DNA of 64,000 bases, taken from Phycisphaerales bacterium (GTDB taxonomy: Bacteria > Planctomycetota > Phycisphaerae > UBA1845 > UTPLA1). The notes beneath the pieces are model-generated. The model searched no databases. It saw nothing but the letters and a program-made list of their open reading frames with translations, and was not told the origin of the DNA. A program made the translations under genes and the position numbers. Positions 52,786 to 61,770 of the stretch are shown one piece after another (position 1 is the first letter of the stretch; each line of letters begins with the position of its first letter). The stretch spans positions 62,001 to 126,000 of the forward strand of contig JAKSDK010001037.1 in NCBI GenBank assembly GCA_022360095.1, written 5' to 3'.

Positions 52786-54357
52786 ATGAGCCGTACGATT
52801 TCCGACCTCGCCCGGAAAATTCTGATTGTTTTTCTAACCTTATTGACGCCGGTGTCCGCGATGGCCCAGGACACGGTAAAATCGGCCGATGGCATACAAG
52901 GGGACGTCGCGACGACAGGGCCGACGGGATGGTGCGGAACGAAGCGCGTCGTCAAAGCCAGCCGAGGCGGACAACCACCGGACGATCGGGCGGACTGCAG
53001 CGACATCCTGACAAATCCCGGTTTTCAATACGATCCATCGATCATTAAATACCTTGTTCCCGTCGTTGTGCACGTGATGCGCCGTACAGACGGTGTCACA
53101 GGACACGTCAGCGAAGAGACAGTTCGCAGTCAGATCGAAGTCATCAACGAAGACTTCCTCGCGTTGGCCGGCGGTCCGGGGGAGGATGGCGTCAACGTCA
53201 ACATCGAGTTCTATCTGGCCAACAGAGACCCTGATGGAAATCCGACCAACGGCATTGTGTACTACAATAATAATACGTGGAGCGTTGACGGCGGCGCTTA
53301 CTATTTCACCCTGGCATGGAATCCCGAAGTCTATTTGAACATTTATACGGCAGACTTGGGTGGTCAGCTTCTGGGGTATGGTAATCAGCCCCAGGAGGAA
53401 AACCTCGGCCCGGTCGGATCGGCGAGGGATCGCGTCGTGCTTCATTACACGTCTTTCGGTCGAGACGATCCGGTCCATGCAGGACGCGTCACGACCCATG
53501 AAATCGGCCACTACCTGGGTCTTTATCATCCGTGGCACAACGGATGCAGTGCGGTGTTTCCTCCAAATTGCTATTCAACGGGAGATCTCATCTGTGATAC
53601 GAATCCTCAGGAATCACCGACCTTCGGTTGCGGGCCGATTGAGGCGAGTTGCGGTAATCTGGATCCGTTTGAAAATTACATGTGCTATACCAACGGCATT
53701 TGCATGACGAATTTTTCGTTGGAGCAGGCGCGGCGCATTCGATGCACGTTGACAAATTGGCGGTCGAGTTTGTTTCAGGTAGGGCTCGCAGGTTCGGGCG
53801 CGTGTTGTGTCAAAAATGGAAGTTGCCTGGATGGCTTGACCGCCGGTGAATGCGCCAGCCTGGGAGGCACGATGTTGGGGAACGGAACCTCATGCGACGG
53901 ACACCCTTGTCCCGATCCGTCCGGAGCATGTTGCTTTGGAGAGAGTTCATGTGTGATGCGAACGGTGTCTGATTGTGACTCGCTCTCAGGATTGTTTCTG
54001 GGCGGAGGGACCAATTGTCACGCAAATCCGTGTCCTGAACCGACGGCAGCGTGTTGCCTCGGCAGTGGTTCCTGCATTCAGGTGGCGTCAGAGTTTAATT
54101 GCCTGCAGGTCGGCGGTTCGTACTTGGGAAGCGGGTCGAACTGCGCGGACATGTTGGATACGGATGGGGACGGCATGGTGGATGCCTGCGACAGCGACGA
54201 TGATAACGACGGTTATCTTGACACGATCGACGATTGCCCGCTCAACACGCCGGGCCTGATTGTGGACGATAACGGGCGGCCGCGTGTTGACTTAAACGGC
54301 GATTGCAAAGTGGACGGTCTGGATATGCCTTTGGTCGTGGAGCAACTGTTGAATTAG
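52786..54357 (+). CDS. Secreted M43-type (pappalysin-like) metalloprotease with GACC repeats and dockerin-like tail
   Basis: A 523-residue exported protein. The signal peptide is MSRTISDLARKILIVFL and following, ending near AMA. The zinc motif H-E-I-G-H-Y-L-G-L-Y-H lies near residue 238 and the Met-turn in NYMCYTNG, which fits M43 metallopeptidases. Three cysteine-rich repeats with a 41-42-residue period follow (GACCVKNG, GACCFGES, AACCLGSG), then a calcium-binding thrombospondin-3-like DTDGDGMVDACDSDDDNDG. The end is a dockerin-like VDLNGDCKVDGLDM. It probably digests extracellular protein while attached through the tail. The start at 52786 has GGAGG six bases before it; an earlier in-frame start at 52717 has no such site. 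Confidence 0.88.
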   Translation: MSRTISDLARKILIVFLTLLTPVSAMAQDTVKSADGIQGDVATTGPTGWCGTKRVVKASRGGQPPDDRADCSDILTNPGFQYDPSIIKYLVPVVVHVMRRTDGVTGHVSEETVRSQIEVINEDFLALAGGPGEDGVNVNIEFYLANRDPDGNPTNGIVYYNNNTWSVDGGAYYFTLAWNPEVYLNIYTADLGGQLLGYGNQPQEENLGPVGSARDRVVLHYTSFGRDDPVHAGRVTTHEIGHYLGLYHPWHNGCSAVFPPNCYSTGDLICDTNPQESPTFGCGPIEASCGNLDPFENYMCYTNGICMTNFSLEQARRIRCTLTNWRSSLFQVGLAGSGACCVKNGSCLDGLTAGECASLGGTMLGNGTSCDGHPCPDPSGACCFGESSCVMRTVSDCDSLSGLFLGGGTNCHANPCPEPTAACCLGSGSCIQVASEFNCLQVGGSYLGSGSNCADMLDTDGDGMVDACDSDDDNDGYLDTIDDCPLNTPGLIVDDNGRPRVDLNGDCKVDGLDMPLVVEQLLN

Positions 54358-54402
54358 ATCTCATTCGACGGCCTCAGCACCGTGCCGATGCGATCGCAAT
54401 GA

Positions 54403-56478
54403 TTGACCGTCTCCTTTCCGTTGGTTAGATTTCATCCCGTGAAAGAAAACTCGCCGGTGCTGTTGCAAGGATCGCCGAGCGGTACGCCGCGATGGCTGGG
54501 TCCTCTGTTCGTGATGGTCATCTGTGCGTCGTTCGCATTCGGCCACAGCCAGCCGCTTGATTCGACGACGGACCTCGCCATTTTGTCTCCGATGATCACG
54601 AGCGACGATCAGGAGACGGACCGGCCTCCCGTCATGCCCGCCGACGTCGAAGTTTCACCACAGCCGACGGACTCGCAGCCCGTATCGACGCAGCCGGCTG
54701 TTCAAGCAGTGGGTTCCTATGAGGTGAGTTCTCTTTTGCGCGCCCTTGCGCCCGCGCTCGTCGCCATTTTCATTGCTGTTTTCACGAGGCAAGTGCTCGT
54801 CGCTTTGCCTTTGGGCATTCTGACCGCGTCGATCACACTGATGGTGATGGACGGCGTTTTCAATCCACTTCTCTGGGTCACGAACGCAATCGATCGCTAT
54901 CTTTTTAAGGTTCTGGCTTTTGTGAATCAGAAGGGGGAATTAGATAACGATAAGCTTTGGATCGTCATTTTCACGCTCTTCATCGGGGCGATGGTCGGAG
55001 TCATCGAAGCCAACGGCGGGACGCGGGCCATGGTTGCTCGGGTGACCCGTCATATGAAAACAAGGCAACGTTGTCAGCTCGGCTGCTGGTTCGCAGGGTT
55101 GCTGATTTTCTTTGACGATTATGCTAATGCGATGATCGTCGGTCCCAGCATGCGTCCCGTCTTCGATCGGCTCCGCTTGAGCAGAGAAAAACTCGCGTAC
55201 ATTGTCGATTCGACTGCCGCGCCGGTGGCGTCGGTTTTCATCGGAACCTGGCTTGTGTCGGAAATCACATTTATTGATGACGGTCTAAAAGAGCTGACGG
55301 AACGGCCTGGCTTTCTTGCCAAGATGAGCGGCTCCACCGCCTTCTGGGCGAGTCTGCCCTATCGAACCTATGCATGGCTGGCGCTGGTGATGGTGTTCCT
55401 GATTGCGCTGACGGGTCGTGATTTCGGTCCGATGCGCAAGGCCGAACGCCGTTGTCTCGACCTGCATGAATCAGATGGAACGCCGACCAAAGCTCACCAA
55501 GCCGGGCAAGACGGTTCGATGACGAGCGACAGGAACGACGGACGAGGCTGGTGGCTCGGGGCAATTCCCGTGGCATTCCTCGTGTTCGCGGCCGTTGGGC
55601 TTTTGATTCAGAGCGGATGGTCAGCCATGCGCGCCGATGGCCGGCATTTGGAACTTGGCTCATGGGACATGATCAAGGTGAGTGTTGGAGACCTTCTTCA
55701 CAAGGCCGATGCTTATTCAGCCTTGCTCTACGCCTCGTTTTCCGCGGCGGTCATCGCGGTCTTGCTCACTCAGCTTTCCGGTGCCTTGCCCTTGAAGAAA
55801 ACGATGGATGCCGTCTCCGCAGGGATGAGCAGGATGTTCGGTGCGTGCGTTGTCCTTGTTCTGGCCTGGGGGCTGTCCAAAGCCAGTCAGGACCTCCACT
55901 TGGGCGACGTTGCCGGCAACTTCCTGAAACAGCTCGAACAAGACCAAATCTTCTCCGCTTCTTTCCTGCCGTTGGCCACCTTCATCACTGCGGCCATCGT
56001 CTCATTCGCGACGGGGACAAGCTGGGGCGCCATGGGAATCTTGTGCCCGGCCGTGATCTCGATCGCTGCGCGGCTTTTTGCCGACATGCCGGAAGACCAG
56101 GCGCTGACTTTGTTCTATGCGACGGTCGGCGCGGTCCTCACCGGCGCCGTTTTCGGCGACCATTGTTCGCCGATCAGCGATACGACCGTACTTTCCTCCA
56201 TTGCATCCGAATGTGACCTCGGCAAACACGTCTGGACGCAATTGCCCTATGCGCTGATCGTCGCCGTCGTGGGGATTCTGTGCACGGATTTCCTGCACTA
56301 CGGCCTGAACCGTTGGGCAAACGATTTCTACCTCCAATATGAAGGCTGGATCGTCTACCTTGGGACGGTCGCCGGCGCAATCATGTTGTTCTTCATCGTG
56401 TTGATTGTCGGTCGCCGGCCCTTTCTTCCTCCCGTGCCGGTGCGGCCCGTGCCTATGGATCGGCTGCATGAACGATAA
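54403..56478 (+). CDS. NhaC-family Na+/H+ antiporter with N-terminal extension
   Basis: A 691-residue membrane protein with about 12 segments. The C-terminal 560 residues match the NhaC group: IGAMVGVIEANGGTRAMVARV, CWFAGLLIFFDDYANAMIVGP, ATGTSWGAMGILCPAVISIA and AVFGDHCSPISDTTVLSSIASECD. They are preceded by a hydrophobic segment and a Pro/Thr/Gln-rich linker (residues about 60-105). The product would exchange sodium for protons at the inner membrane. The start at 54403 is TTG and uncertain; a GTG at 54439 is an alternative. A terminator follows at 56482. Confidence 0.9.
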   Translation: MTVSFPLVRFHPVKENSPVLLQGSPSGTPRWLGPLFVMVICASFAFGHSQPLDSTTDLAILSPMITSDDQETDRPPVMPADVEVSPQPTDSQPVSTQPAVQAVGSYEVSSLLRALAPALVAIFIAVFTRQVLVALPLGILTASITLMVMDGVFNPLLWVTNAIDRYLFKVLAFVNQKGELDNDKLWIVIFTLFIGAMVGVIEANGGTRAMVARVTRHMKTRQRCQLGCWFAGLLIFFDDYANAMIVGPSMRPVFDRLRLSREKLAYIVDSTAAPVASVFIGTWLVSEITFIDDGLKELTERPGFLAKMSGSTAFWASLPYRTYAWLALVMVFLIALTGRDFGPMRKAERRCLDLHESDGTPTKAHQAGQDGSMTSDRNDGRGWWLGAIPVAFLVFAAVGLLIQSGWSAMRADGRHLELGSWDMIKVSVGDLLHKADAYSALLYASFSAAVIAVLLTQLSGALPLKKTMDAVSAGMSRMFGACVVLVLAWGLSKASQDLHLGDVAGNFLKQLEQDQIFSASFLPLATFITAAIVSFATGTSWGAMGILCPAVISIAARLFADMPEDQALTLFYATVGAVLTGAVFGDHCSPISDTTVLSSIASECDLGKHVWTQLPYALIVAVVGILCTDFLHYGLNRWANDFYLQYEGWIVYLGTVAGAIMLFFIVLIVGRRPFLPPVPVRPVPMDRLHER

Positions 56479-56481
56479 CGT

Positions 56482-56510
56482 CCCGGTCAGGCATGCCTGA
56501 CCGGGCTTTC
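56482..56510. terminator. Perfectly palindromic hairpin after the antiporter gene
   Basis: CCCGGTCAGGCA (56482-56493) and TGCCTGACCGGG (56494-56505) are exact complements, followed by CTTT. It lies between the antiporter (+) and a leftward small gene, so it can act in both directions. Confidence 0.8.
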
Positions 56511-56556
56511 ATCCTTTGATTGTCTCAACCGAGTGACCTGTGCGAACGCAGATTCG

Positions 56557-56661
56557 CTAGCGGATTCCCCAGTCGAAATCGAGGCCAAAGGCCCTGAGGG
56601 GAAACGTGACTAAGAACCCGATCAGGCGAGGGATAAAGGTAAAGAACTGTTCGAAGGACAT
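56557..56661 (-). CDS. 34-residue hydrophobic small protein
   Basis: A 34-codon frame with an excellent ribosome site (AGGAGGTG, 5 bases from the ATG at 56661). It begins MSFEQFFTFIPRLIGFLVTF and ends DWGIR. The centre (FFTFIPRLIGFLVTFPLRAFGL) is hydrophobic and could be a short membrane helix. It lies 75 bp downstream of SMC on the same strand, before the terminator at 56482. I do not recognise the family; translation is inferred from the ribosome site and the tidy stop. Confidence 0.6.
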   Translation of the reverse strand: MSFEQFFTFIPRLIGFLVTFPLRAFGLDFDWGIR

Positions 56662-56736
56662 CGATGCACCTCCTGGATTGCGAGGCGCTAAGGAATAATA
56701 CGGCATTTGCCTGATCAAGTCAATCAGACGAGGAGG

Positions 56737-59700
56737 TCACGCAACGGCCGACTTAGGGGGATCCTCTTCGAAGCGAACGCTGACGCGTTTGGAGACGCCG
56801 GCTTCCTGCATGGTGACTCCGTACATGACGTCGGCCATACTCATCGTTCGTTTGGAGTGCGTGATCACGATAAACTGCGAAAGTTCGACGAACTCACGGA
56901 CCACGTTGTTGAAACGCACGTTGTTCGCCTCATCGAGTGCCGCATCAACCTCGTCCAACAGCACGAATGGCGATGGTCGGCTTCGAAACACGGCCATCAA
57001 CAGCGCGATGGCCGTCATTGTTTTCTCGCCGCCGCTCAACAGGCTGATGCTCTGCAACTCTTTGCCCGGCGGGCGGGCCATGACCTCGATGCCGCATTCA
57101 AGCACGTCGTTCTCGTCCATCAGCGATAGCTCGGCCTTGCCGCCTCCGAAGAGTTTCTTGAACAACGCCGAGAAGTGTCCCTGCACGGCCCGGAACGTCT
57201 CCAGGAAGCGCTGTTCCGATTCGGTGTTGAGTTTGTCGATCAACGTTTGTAACTGCCGTTCGCTGGCGCGCAAATCATTTAACTGGTTGGTCAGGAATTC
57301 GAGCCGGGTTTCGAGCTCATCCTGTTCTCGTATGGCGTCGAGGTTCACGTTGCCCAGGCGCTCAATCTTTTGACGCAACTGATCGATCTCTCCCTCGACG
57401 GCGGGCCAATCCTGTTCCTCGTCCGGCTGGTAATCCTTGTACTGTTCCTCCAGGTCGACAGACAATTCCTCGGCAATTCGGGCGACGAGGTCCTCAACGC
57501 GAACGCGAACCTCCTGCAGCTTCATCTGTTGCTCGTGCAACTCGGTCTCAACCTGTTCAAGGTCGCCACGCAGTTGCTTGGCCTCATGGGCATACTGGTC
57601 CACGGCCTCGCGGAGGTTTTCGCGCTCCTGCCGAATGGACGTGTTCTTACCGGACAACTCGGCATTTTCGTTGTTGAGCTGCTCCAGCGTCGAGCGGGCC
57701 TCCGCGATCTGCCTGTGTGACTGATCGATGCGCTCCTGCGCCTCGACCACATCACGGTTGGCCTTCTCACGGTCGGCATCGAGCTGGATCTTCGCGGCTT
57801 GCAATTCGCGCATCGCCTCGGCGACGCTTGATCGTCTTTGTGACAATTCACCCACACGGACACGGGCTGCCGTGATTTTTTCGGCAATGGCATCTCGTTT
57901 GGAAGTGAGACCGTCGATCTCGGTACGCAGTTGTCCCGTCTGTTGCTCCGCGTCTTTGTGACGCTGCTCGACCACGGACAGCGTTTGGTTCGTCGATGTC
58001 TCCTGCTCTTCGAGTTCCTGAAGGCGACTTACCAATACGGCGACTTCCGACGCGATTAGGGGCCGTTCCTCGGAGAGTTGTCGGACCGTGTCTTCCACGG
58101 AGCTCAGGGCCGCCTGAGTTTCAACGCGATCCGTATTGGCATCGTAAATAGCACCCCGTAGCTCATGCTGACGGGCCTCGAGTTGATCGACTTTGGATTC
58201 ACTTTGCTGCAACTCGTCCGTCAAACGCTCAATTCGTTCAGCGACTTCTTCCAGTTCCTTGGCCAGCCCGCGTAATTCACTACGACGGGTGATCAGGCCG
58301 GCACTCGCCCCCAGCGCGCCCAGGCCCAGACTGCCGTCCGATTCCAGAACGACGCCCCCCATCGTCACAAATCGGCCATGCGGATCGAGCGATGTCATAC
58401 GCAGGGCGGCTTCGCTCGTTTCAACGACGTACGTCCGTCCGATCAAGTGACGTGCGAGCCGCTCGCACTCGGCCGGATACTGTACCCAGTCCAGCAGATT
58501 GGCGACGAAGCCTTCCTGGCCGGACAGATCCGGTCCGCCGATCGGGGCCGGTGTCGCATCCAGGCAGAACGACTGAACCCGTCCGGTGAGTTCCTCCAGT
58601 TTGTCGCGATCCGCCAGGAGTCTATCGCGCTGAGTGACGACGAGATTTGTTTCGAGACGCCCCAAGACCGCTTCAACGATGCTCGCATGAGAGACGTCCG
58701 TTTCAAACAGTTCGCCGACGGCGCCGAGGACGTAGCTGAACGTTTGTCTTGATTCGTCGGCATCGCGAAGTTCCAGGATTTCCCGTGCGCCGGCATGCAA
58801 ACCCTCATGCTTACGGTCCATGTCGGCGAGCAGATCCTGTCGACTTTCCAATCCGCTGCGATATTCCTTGGCCGCGGCGACCTGTTCCAAAAGTGTCGCT
58901 CGGTGCTTGGCCGCCTCGGCGATTCGGTTCTTGGTTTCTTCCTGTTCTCGCGTCTTCTCCTCGATGACACGATTGAGTTCATCTCGCTTGACTTCCAGAT
59001 CACCTTGACGAGCCACGACCTGTTCCAGGTCCCTGGCGATCTCGGCATCACGATCGTCCAGTTTTTTCTTCTGGAGCGCCATGGCCTCGCGCTGAAGACT
59101 GATTCCCTGGATTTCGTTGTGGAGCTGGCTCGTTCGCCGCACGAGTTCGATGACGTTCTCTTTGGCATCGTCAAGCTGGTTTTTCTTTTCGTTCAACTCG
59201 TGCGCGCACGCAGTATCATCCTGCTGATGGCGAGACTGCTCTTCCTGCACCGTCGCCAGGTCCGACTCGATCGAGTTTGCCTCCTCTTGCTGGGCCGTCA
59301 AACGGTCGTTGAGCGATTGCACTTGTGCATCGAAACCCGCCAGGCGTTCACGAGATCGTTCCAACAGCGCTTCCTGATCCGCGATCCGTCGCTCCGATGC
59401 GGCGATCCGTTCTTCATGCGCCGTGATCTGCGACTGGACGGTAAGCAGGCGCGATTCGATTTCCTGGGTCTCCCGTTCGAGATCGACGATACGCACATTG
59501 GCCTCGCTCGTCTTCGCCTCATTGTTCGAGAGATCCGTTCGAATTTGAGTGACCCGATCGCTCAGTTCCGTGGTCTTTTGCTCTAGCTCATTTTTTGATG
59601 CGCGCAATCGATGGTATTCAGCCAGGGCGTATTGGCTTCGCAACTCTCGCAGCCGTTGCATGTAGGACTGATAGTTTCTCGCCTTGCCCGCCGCAAGCTT

Positions 59701-60315
59701 CACGCTCCTCAGGCGCTTCTCGACCTCCTCTACAATATCCTGTACGCGGAGGAGGTTCTGATCGACCCGTTCAAGTCGGCGCAGGGCCTCCTTTTTGCGC
59801 ACCTTGTACTTATTGATTCCGGCGGCTTCTTCGAAAATCGCCCGGCGTTCTGTCGGGTTGGCCTGCAACAAGACGTCCACTTTGCCCTGCTCGATAAAGC
59901 TGTAGGCGTCGAGGCCCACGCCCGTATCCAGAAAGAGTTCGCGGATATCTTTCAGGCGGCAAACTTGTTTGTTCAGCAGATACTCGCTTTCGCCCGACCG
60001 ATACAGTCGTCGGGAAACGACGACATCGGTCTGGTCCATCGGCAGCAGGCCGTCTGAATTGTCAAAGGTGAGATCGACCTGGGCCATTCCGCTGCTTTTG
60101 CGGGTCCCTGAGCCGTTGAAGATCACGTCGAGCATCTGTTTTCCGCGGAGGCTCTTGGCCGACTGCTCGCCGAGGACCCATTTGATGGCATCGACGACGT
60201 TGGACTTCCCGCAACCGTTCGGTCCGACAATGCAGGTAATTCCGCGATCGAAATCGAATTCGGTCTTGTCGGCGAAGCTTTTGAAGCCCGTGGCCGTGAG
60301 TTTCTTGAGGATCAT
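56737..60315 (-). CDS. smc: Chromosome segregation ATPase SMC
   Basis: A 1192-residue SMC protein, the usual size. The N-terminus has Walker A GPNGCGKSNVVDAIKWVLGE. Two long coiled-coil arms flank a hinge at about residues 515-665 (FSYVLGAVGELFETDVSHAS ... RFVTMGGVVLESDGSLGLG). The C-terminal head has the ABC signature LLSGGEKTMTAIAL and Walker B FVLLDEVDAALDEANN. SMC works with ScpA and ScpB to fold and separate chromosomes; neither partner gene is in the window. The start is the ATG at 60315, and the sequence is intact to the stop. Confidence 0.97.
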   Translation of the reverse strand: MILKKLTATGFKSFADKTEFDFDRGITCIVGPNGCGKSNVVDAIKWVLGEQSAKSLRGKQMLDVIFNGSGTRKSSGMAQVDLTFDNSDGLLPMDQTDVVVSRRLYRSGESEYLLNKQVCRLKDIRELFLDTGVGLDAYSFIEQGKVDVLLQANPTERRAIFEEAAGINKYKVRKKEALRRLERVDQNLLRVQDIVEEVEKRLRSVKLAAGKARNYQSYMQRLRELRSQYALAEYHRLRASKNELEQKTTELSDRVTQIRTDLSNNEAKTSEANVRIVDLERETQEIESRLLTVQSQITAHEERIAASERRIADQEALLERSRERLAGFDAQVQSLNDRLTAQQEEANSIESDLATVQEEQSRHQQDDTACAHELNEKKNQLDDAKENVIELVRRTSQLHNEIQGISLQREAMALQKKKLDDRDAEIARDLEQVVARQGDLEVKRDELNRVIEEKTREQEETKNRIAEAAKHRATLLEQVAAAKEYRSGLESRQDLLADMDRKHEGLHAGAREILELRDADESRQTFSYVLGAVGELFETDVSHASIVEAVLGRLETNLVVTQRDRLLADRDKLEELTGRVQSFCLDATPAPIGGPDLSGQEGFVANLLDWVQYPAECERLARHLIGRTYVVETSEAALRMTSLDPHGRFVTMGGVVLESDGSLGLGALGASAGLITRRSELRGLAKELEEVAERIERLTDELQQSESKVDQLEARQHELRGAIYDANTDRVETQAALSSVEDTVRQLSEERPLIASEVAVLVSRLQELEEQETSTNQTLSVVEQRHKDAEQQTGQLRTEIDGLTSKRDAIAEKITAARVRVGELSQRRSSVAEAMRELQAAKIQLDADREKANRDVVEAQERIDQSHRQIAEARSTLEQLNNENAELSGKNTSIRQERENLREAVDQYAHEAKQLRGDLEQVETELHEQQMKLQEVRVRVEDLVARIAEELSVDLEEQYKDYQPDEEQDWPAVEGEIDQLRQKIERLGNVNLDAIREQDELETRLEFLTNQLNDLRASERQLQTLIDKLNTESEQRFLETFRAVQGHFSALFKKLFGGGKAELSLMDENDVLECGIEVMARPPGKELQSISLLSGGEKTMTAIALLMAVFRSRPSPFVLLDEVDAALDEANNVRFNNVVREFVELSQFIVITHSKRTMSMADVMYGVTMQEAGVSKRVSVRFEEDPPKSAVA

Positions 60316-60681
60316 AGACGCCGCAACCCTCCATGCTGCAATAATTTACAGTTCCGAGCATCCGTGCCCGACACGATCGGCAATTGCTGCCGGTCCTAAT
60401 AAATCGGCAAATCACACATGATAGCCCGACCTCAAGTCGCTTGCCAGCGCTGTTTGCCGGGTTGATGCGAATTTAGGACGTCAGCAAGAGCGAAGAAAGC
60501 GTCACGAGTGAGGTCCGTTTAATCCGGGAGGACCGTAGAATAAGGCGCGAGATGACCGATCTTGACTGAGTGTTGGGAAGCTCGCATCGAAAAAGCCGTT
60601 TTGATACATTAACTTCCGGCGAGAGGAAACTTAAGGCTGGTCCACCGGCTGGTCATGTCGTCTTGATTTGAGGAGAATCGC
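60316..60681. other. Divergent intergenic region between SMC and the selenoprotein candidate
   Basis: About 365 bases without a gene. It must hold two divergent promoters. The only clear site is AGGAGAATCGC before the ATG at 60682. I see no other RNA motif. Confidence 0.45.
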
Positions 60682-61557
60682 ATGAAAAACTTACGTGTGG
60701 TTGTGCTGTCCGGCTTCTGCGCGCTGGCCGCGTTTGCGACGGCGGCCAATGCTGCCTCCGTGAAGGTTGGTGACAAGGCTCCGGAGATTTCTGCCGGAAC
60801 TTGGATGAACCTTCCAGACGGGATGTCGAAAGTTTCCCTCAAAGACCTCAAAGGCCAGATCGTGATCATCGATTTCTGGGCCACGTGGTGAGGGCCTTGC
60901 CGCAGAAGCGTGCCGCATCTGGTTCAGATGCAAAACAAGTATGGGGGCAAGGGTGTTGCGTTGTTGGCGCTCTCGGCCGAGTCCAATTCGAAGGTCAAAC
61001 CCTTTGTTAAGGCGAACAAGATCAATTACGTCGTTGCCAGTGATGCCAACGCCGCGAAACGAAAGTACGGCATCCGAGGTTGGCCGACCTACTTTGTTGT
61101 TGATCCGAAAGGCACCGTGGCCTATGTCGGTCACAGTTCCAAGAAGGCGGAACTGTCGGTCGAAAAACTGCTGAAGGAGAACCCACCGACATCCAAGGGC
61201 CCGCTTGAGAGCATGGCGGCCAAGTCGGTTTATAGGAAAGCCAGGAAATACCACAAGCAAAAGGACTATGCCAAGGCGCTAAGGGCGTACAAGAAAGTCG
61301 TTCGCGATTACAAGGATACGCCCTACGGAAAAAAGGCGGCGGCCAGAATCAAAAAGATCAAAGCCGATCCCCAGATCGTCGCCATCATCCGCGAATCGGA
61401 GATGAAAAGGCGATGCGATAACTGGTTGGATACGGCCCAGACCCTGGTCACTATGGGCAAAAACCAGGAAGCGGCCGAATACTATCAGCGAATCATCGAC
61501 AAGTATCCGAATAGCAAATACGCCAAGATCGCTCAGAAGGCGATGGCGAATTTGTAA
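60682..61557 (+). CDS. Secreted thioredoxin-like protein with in-frame TGA at the active site (selenoprotein candidate)
   Basis: The frame encodes 291 residues when the TGA at 60889-60891 is read as selenocysteine (residue 70). A signal peptide is present (MKNLRVVVLSGFCALAAFAT..., cleavage near AANA-AS). The thioredoxin-like (TlpA/AhpC-type) domain has KVGDKAPEISAGTW, then IVIIDFWATW-U-GPCRRSVPHLVQMQ, ALSAESNSKVKPFV, and the cis-proline GIRGWPTYFVVDPKG. The U takes the place of the first Cys of CGPC, and C73 is the resolving cysteine. A TPR-like C-terminal part (about 180-291, YAKALRAYKKVVRDY, QEAAEYYQRIIDKY) is continuous in the same frame. AGGAGAATCGC precedes the start. It would act as a periplasmic thiol oxidoreductase. 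No sel genes are in the window. A nonsense mutation is the alternative. Confidence 0.85.
60889..60931 (+). promoter_or_regulatory. Candidate bacterial SECIS element after the in-frame TGA
   Basis: GCATCT (60915-60920) pairs perfectly with AGATGC (60926-60931), with loop GGTTC (60921-60925). The loop starts with GG, as in E. coli fdhF (GGTC). The loop begins 30 nt after the TGA, within the range of known bacterial SECIS elements as I recall it (about 16-37 nt). The stem lies within coding sequence. Confidence 0.65.
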
Positions 61558-61588
61558 GTAAGCGACACCTATCAGTCTGACTCATCAA

Positions 61589-61627
61589 CACGGCCGCCGA
61601 TGAATTCATCGCCGGCCGTGTTTTTTT
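61589..61627 (+). terminator. Terminator after the selenoprotein candidate
   Basis: CACGGCCG (61589-61596) pairs with CGGCCGTG (61613-61620), enclosing the palindrome CGATGAATTCATCG, followed by TTTTTTT (61621-61627). It is a strong rho-independent terminator 32 bases after the stop. Confidence 0.9.
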
Positions 61628-61770
61628 GCATTTTACTAAGCTTTTTCTAAATTCCTTGAACCTGCTCGGGTGTCTTTACGTACATCCGTAAGGACCACCG
61701 GCCTGTATTGTGTTCGGACGGGCGATGAATCCATCCTATTATGACTCGTCGCATCATGGAGAGCTAAGTT

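Noticed and set aside
60682..61557. TGA read as tryptophan or cysteine throughout this genome (code reassignment)
   Set aside because: Many well-defined genes here end with TGA at the family's normal end (for example 16182, 36069 and 44720), so it works as a stop.
60682..61557. Two separate genes, a short peptide and a downstream thioredoxin fragment
   Set aside because: The first piece stops inside the active site, and the second would lack its first half and a ribosome site at its first ATG. The frame is the same across the TGA.
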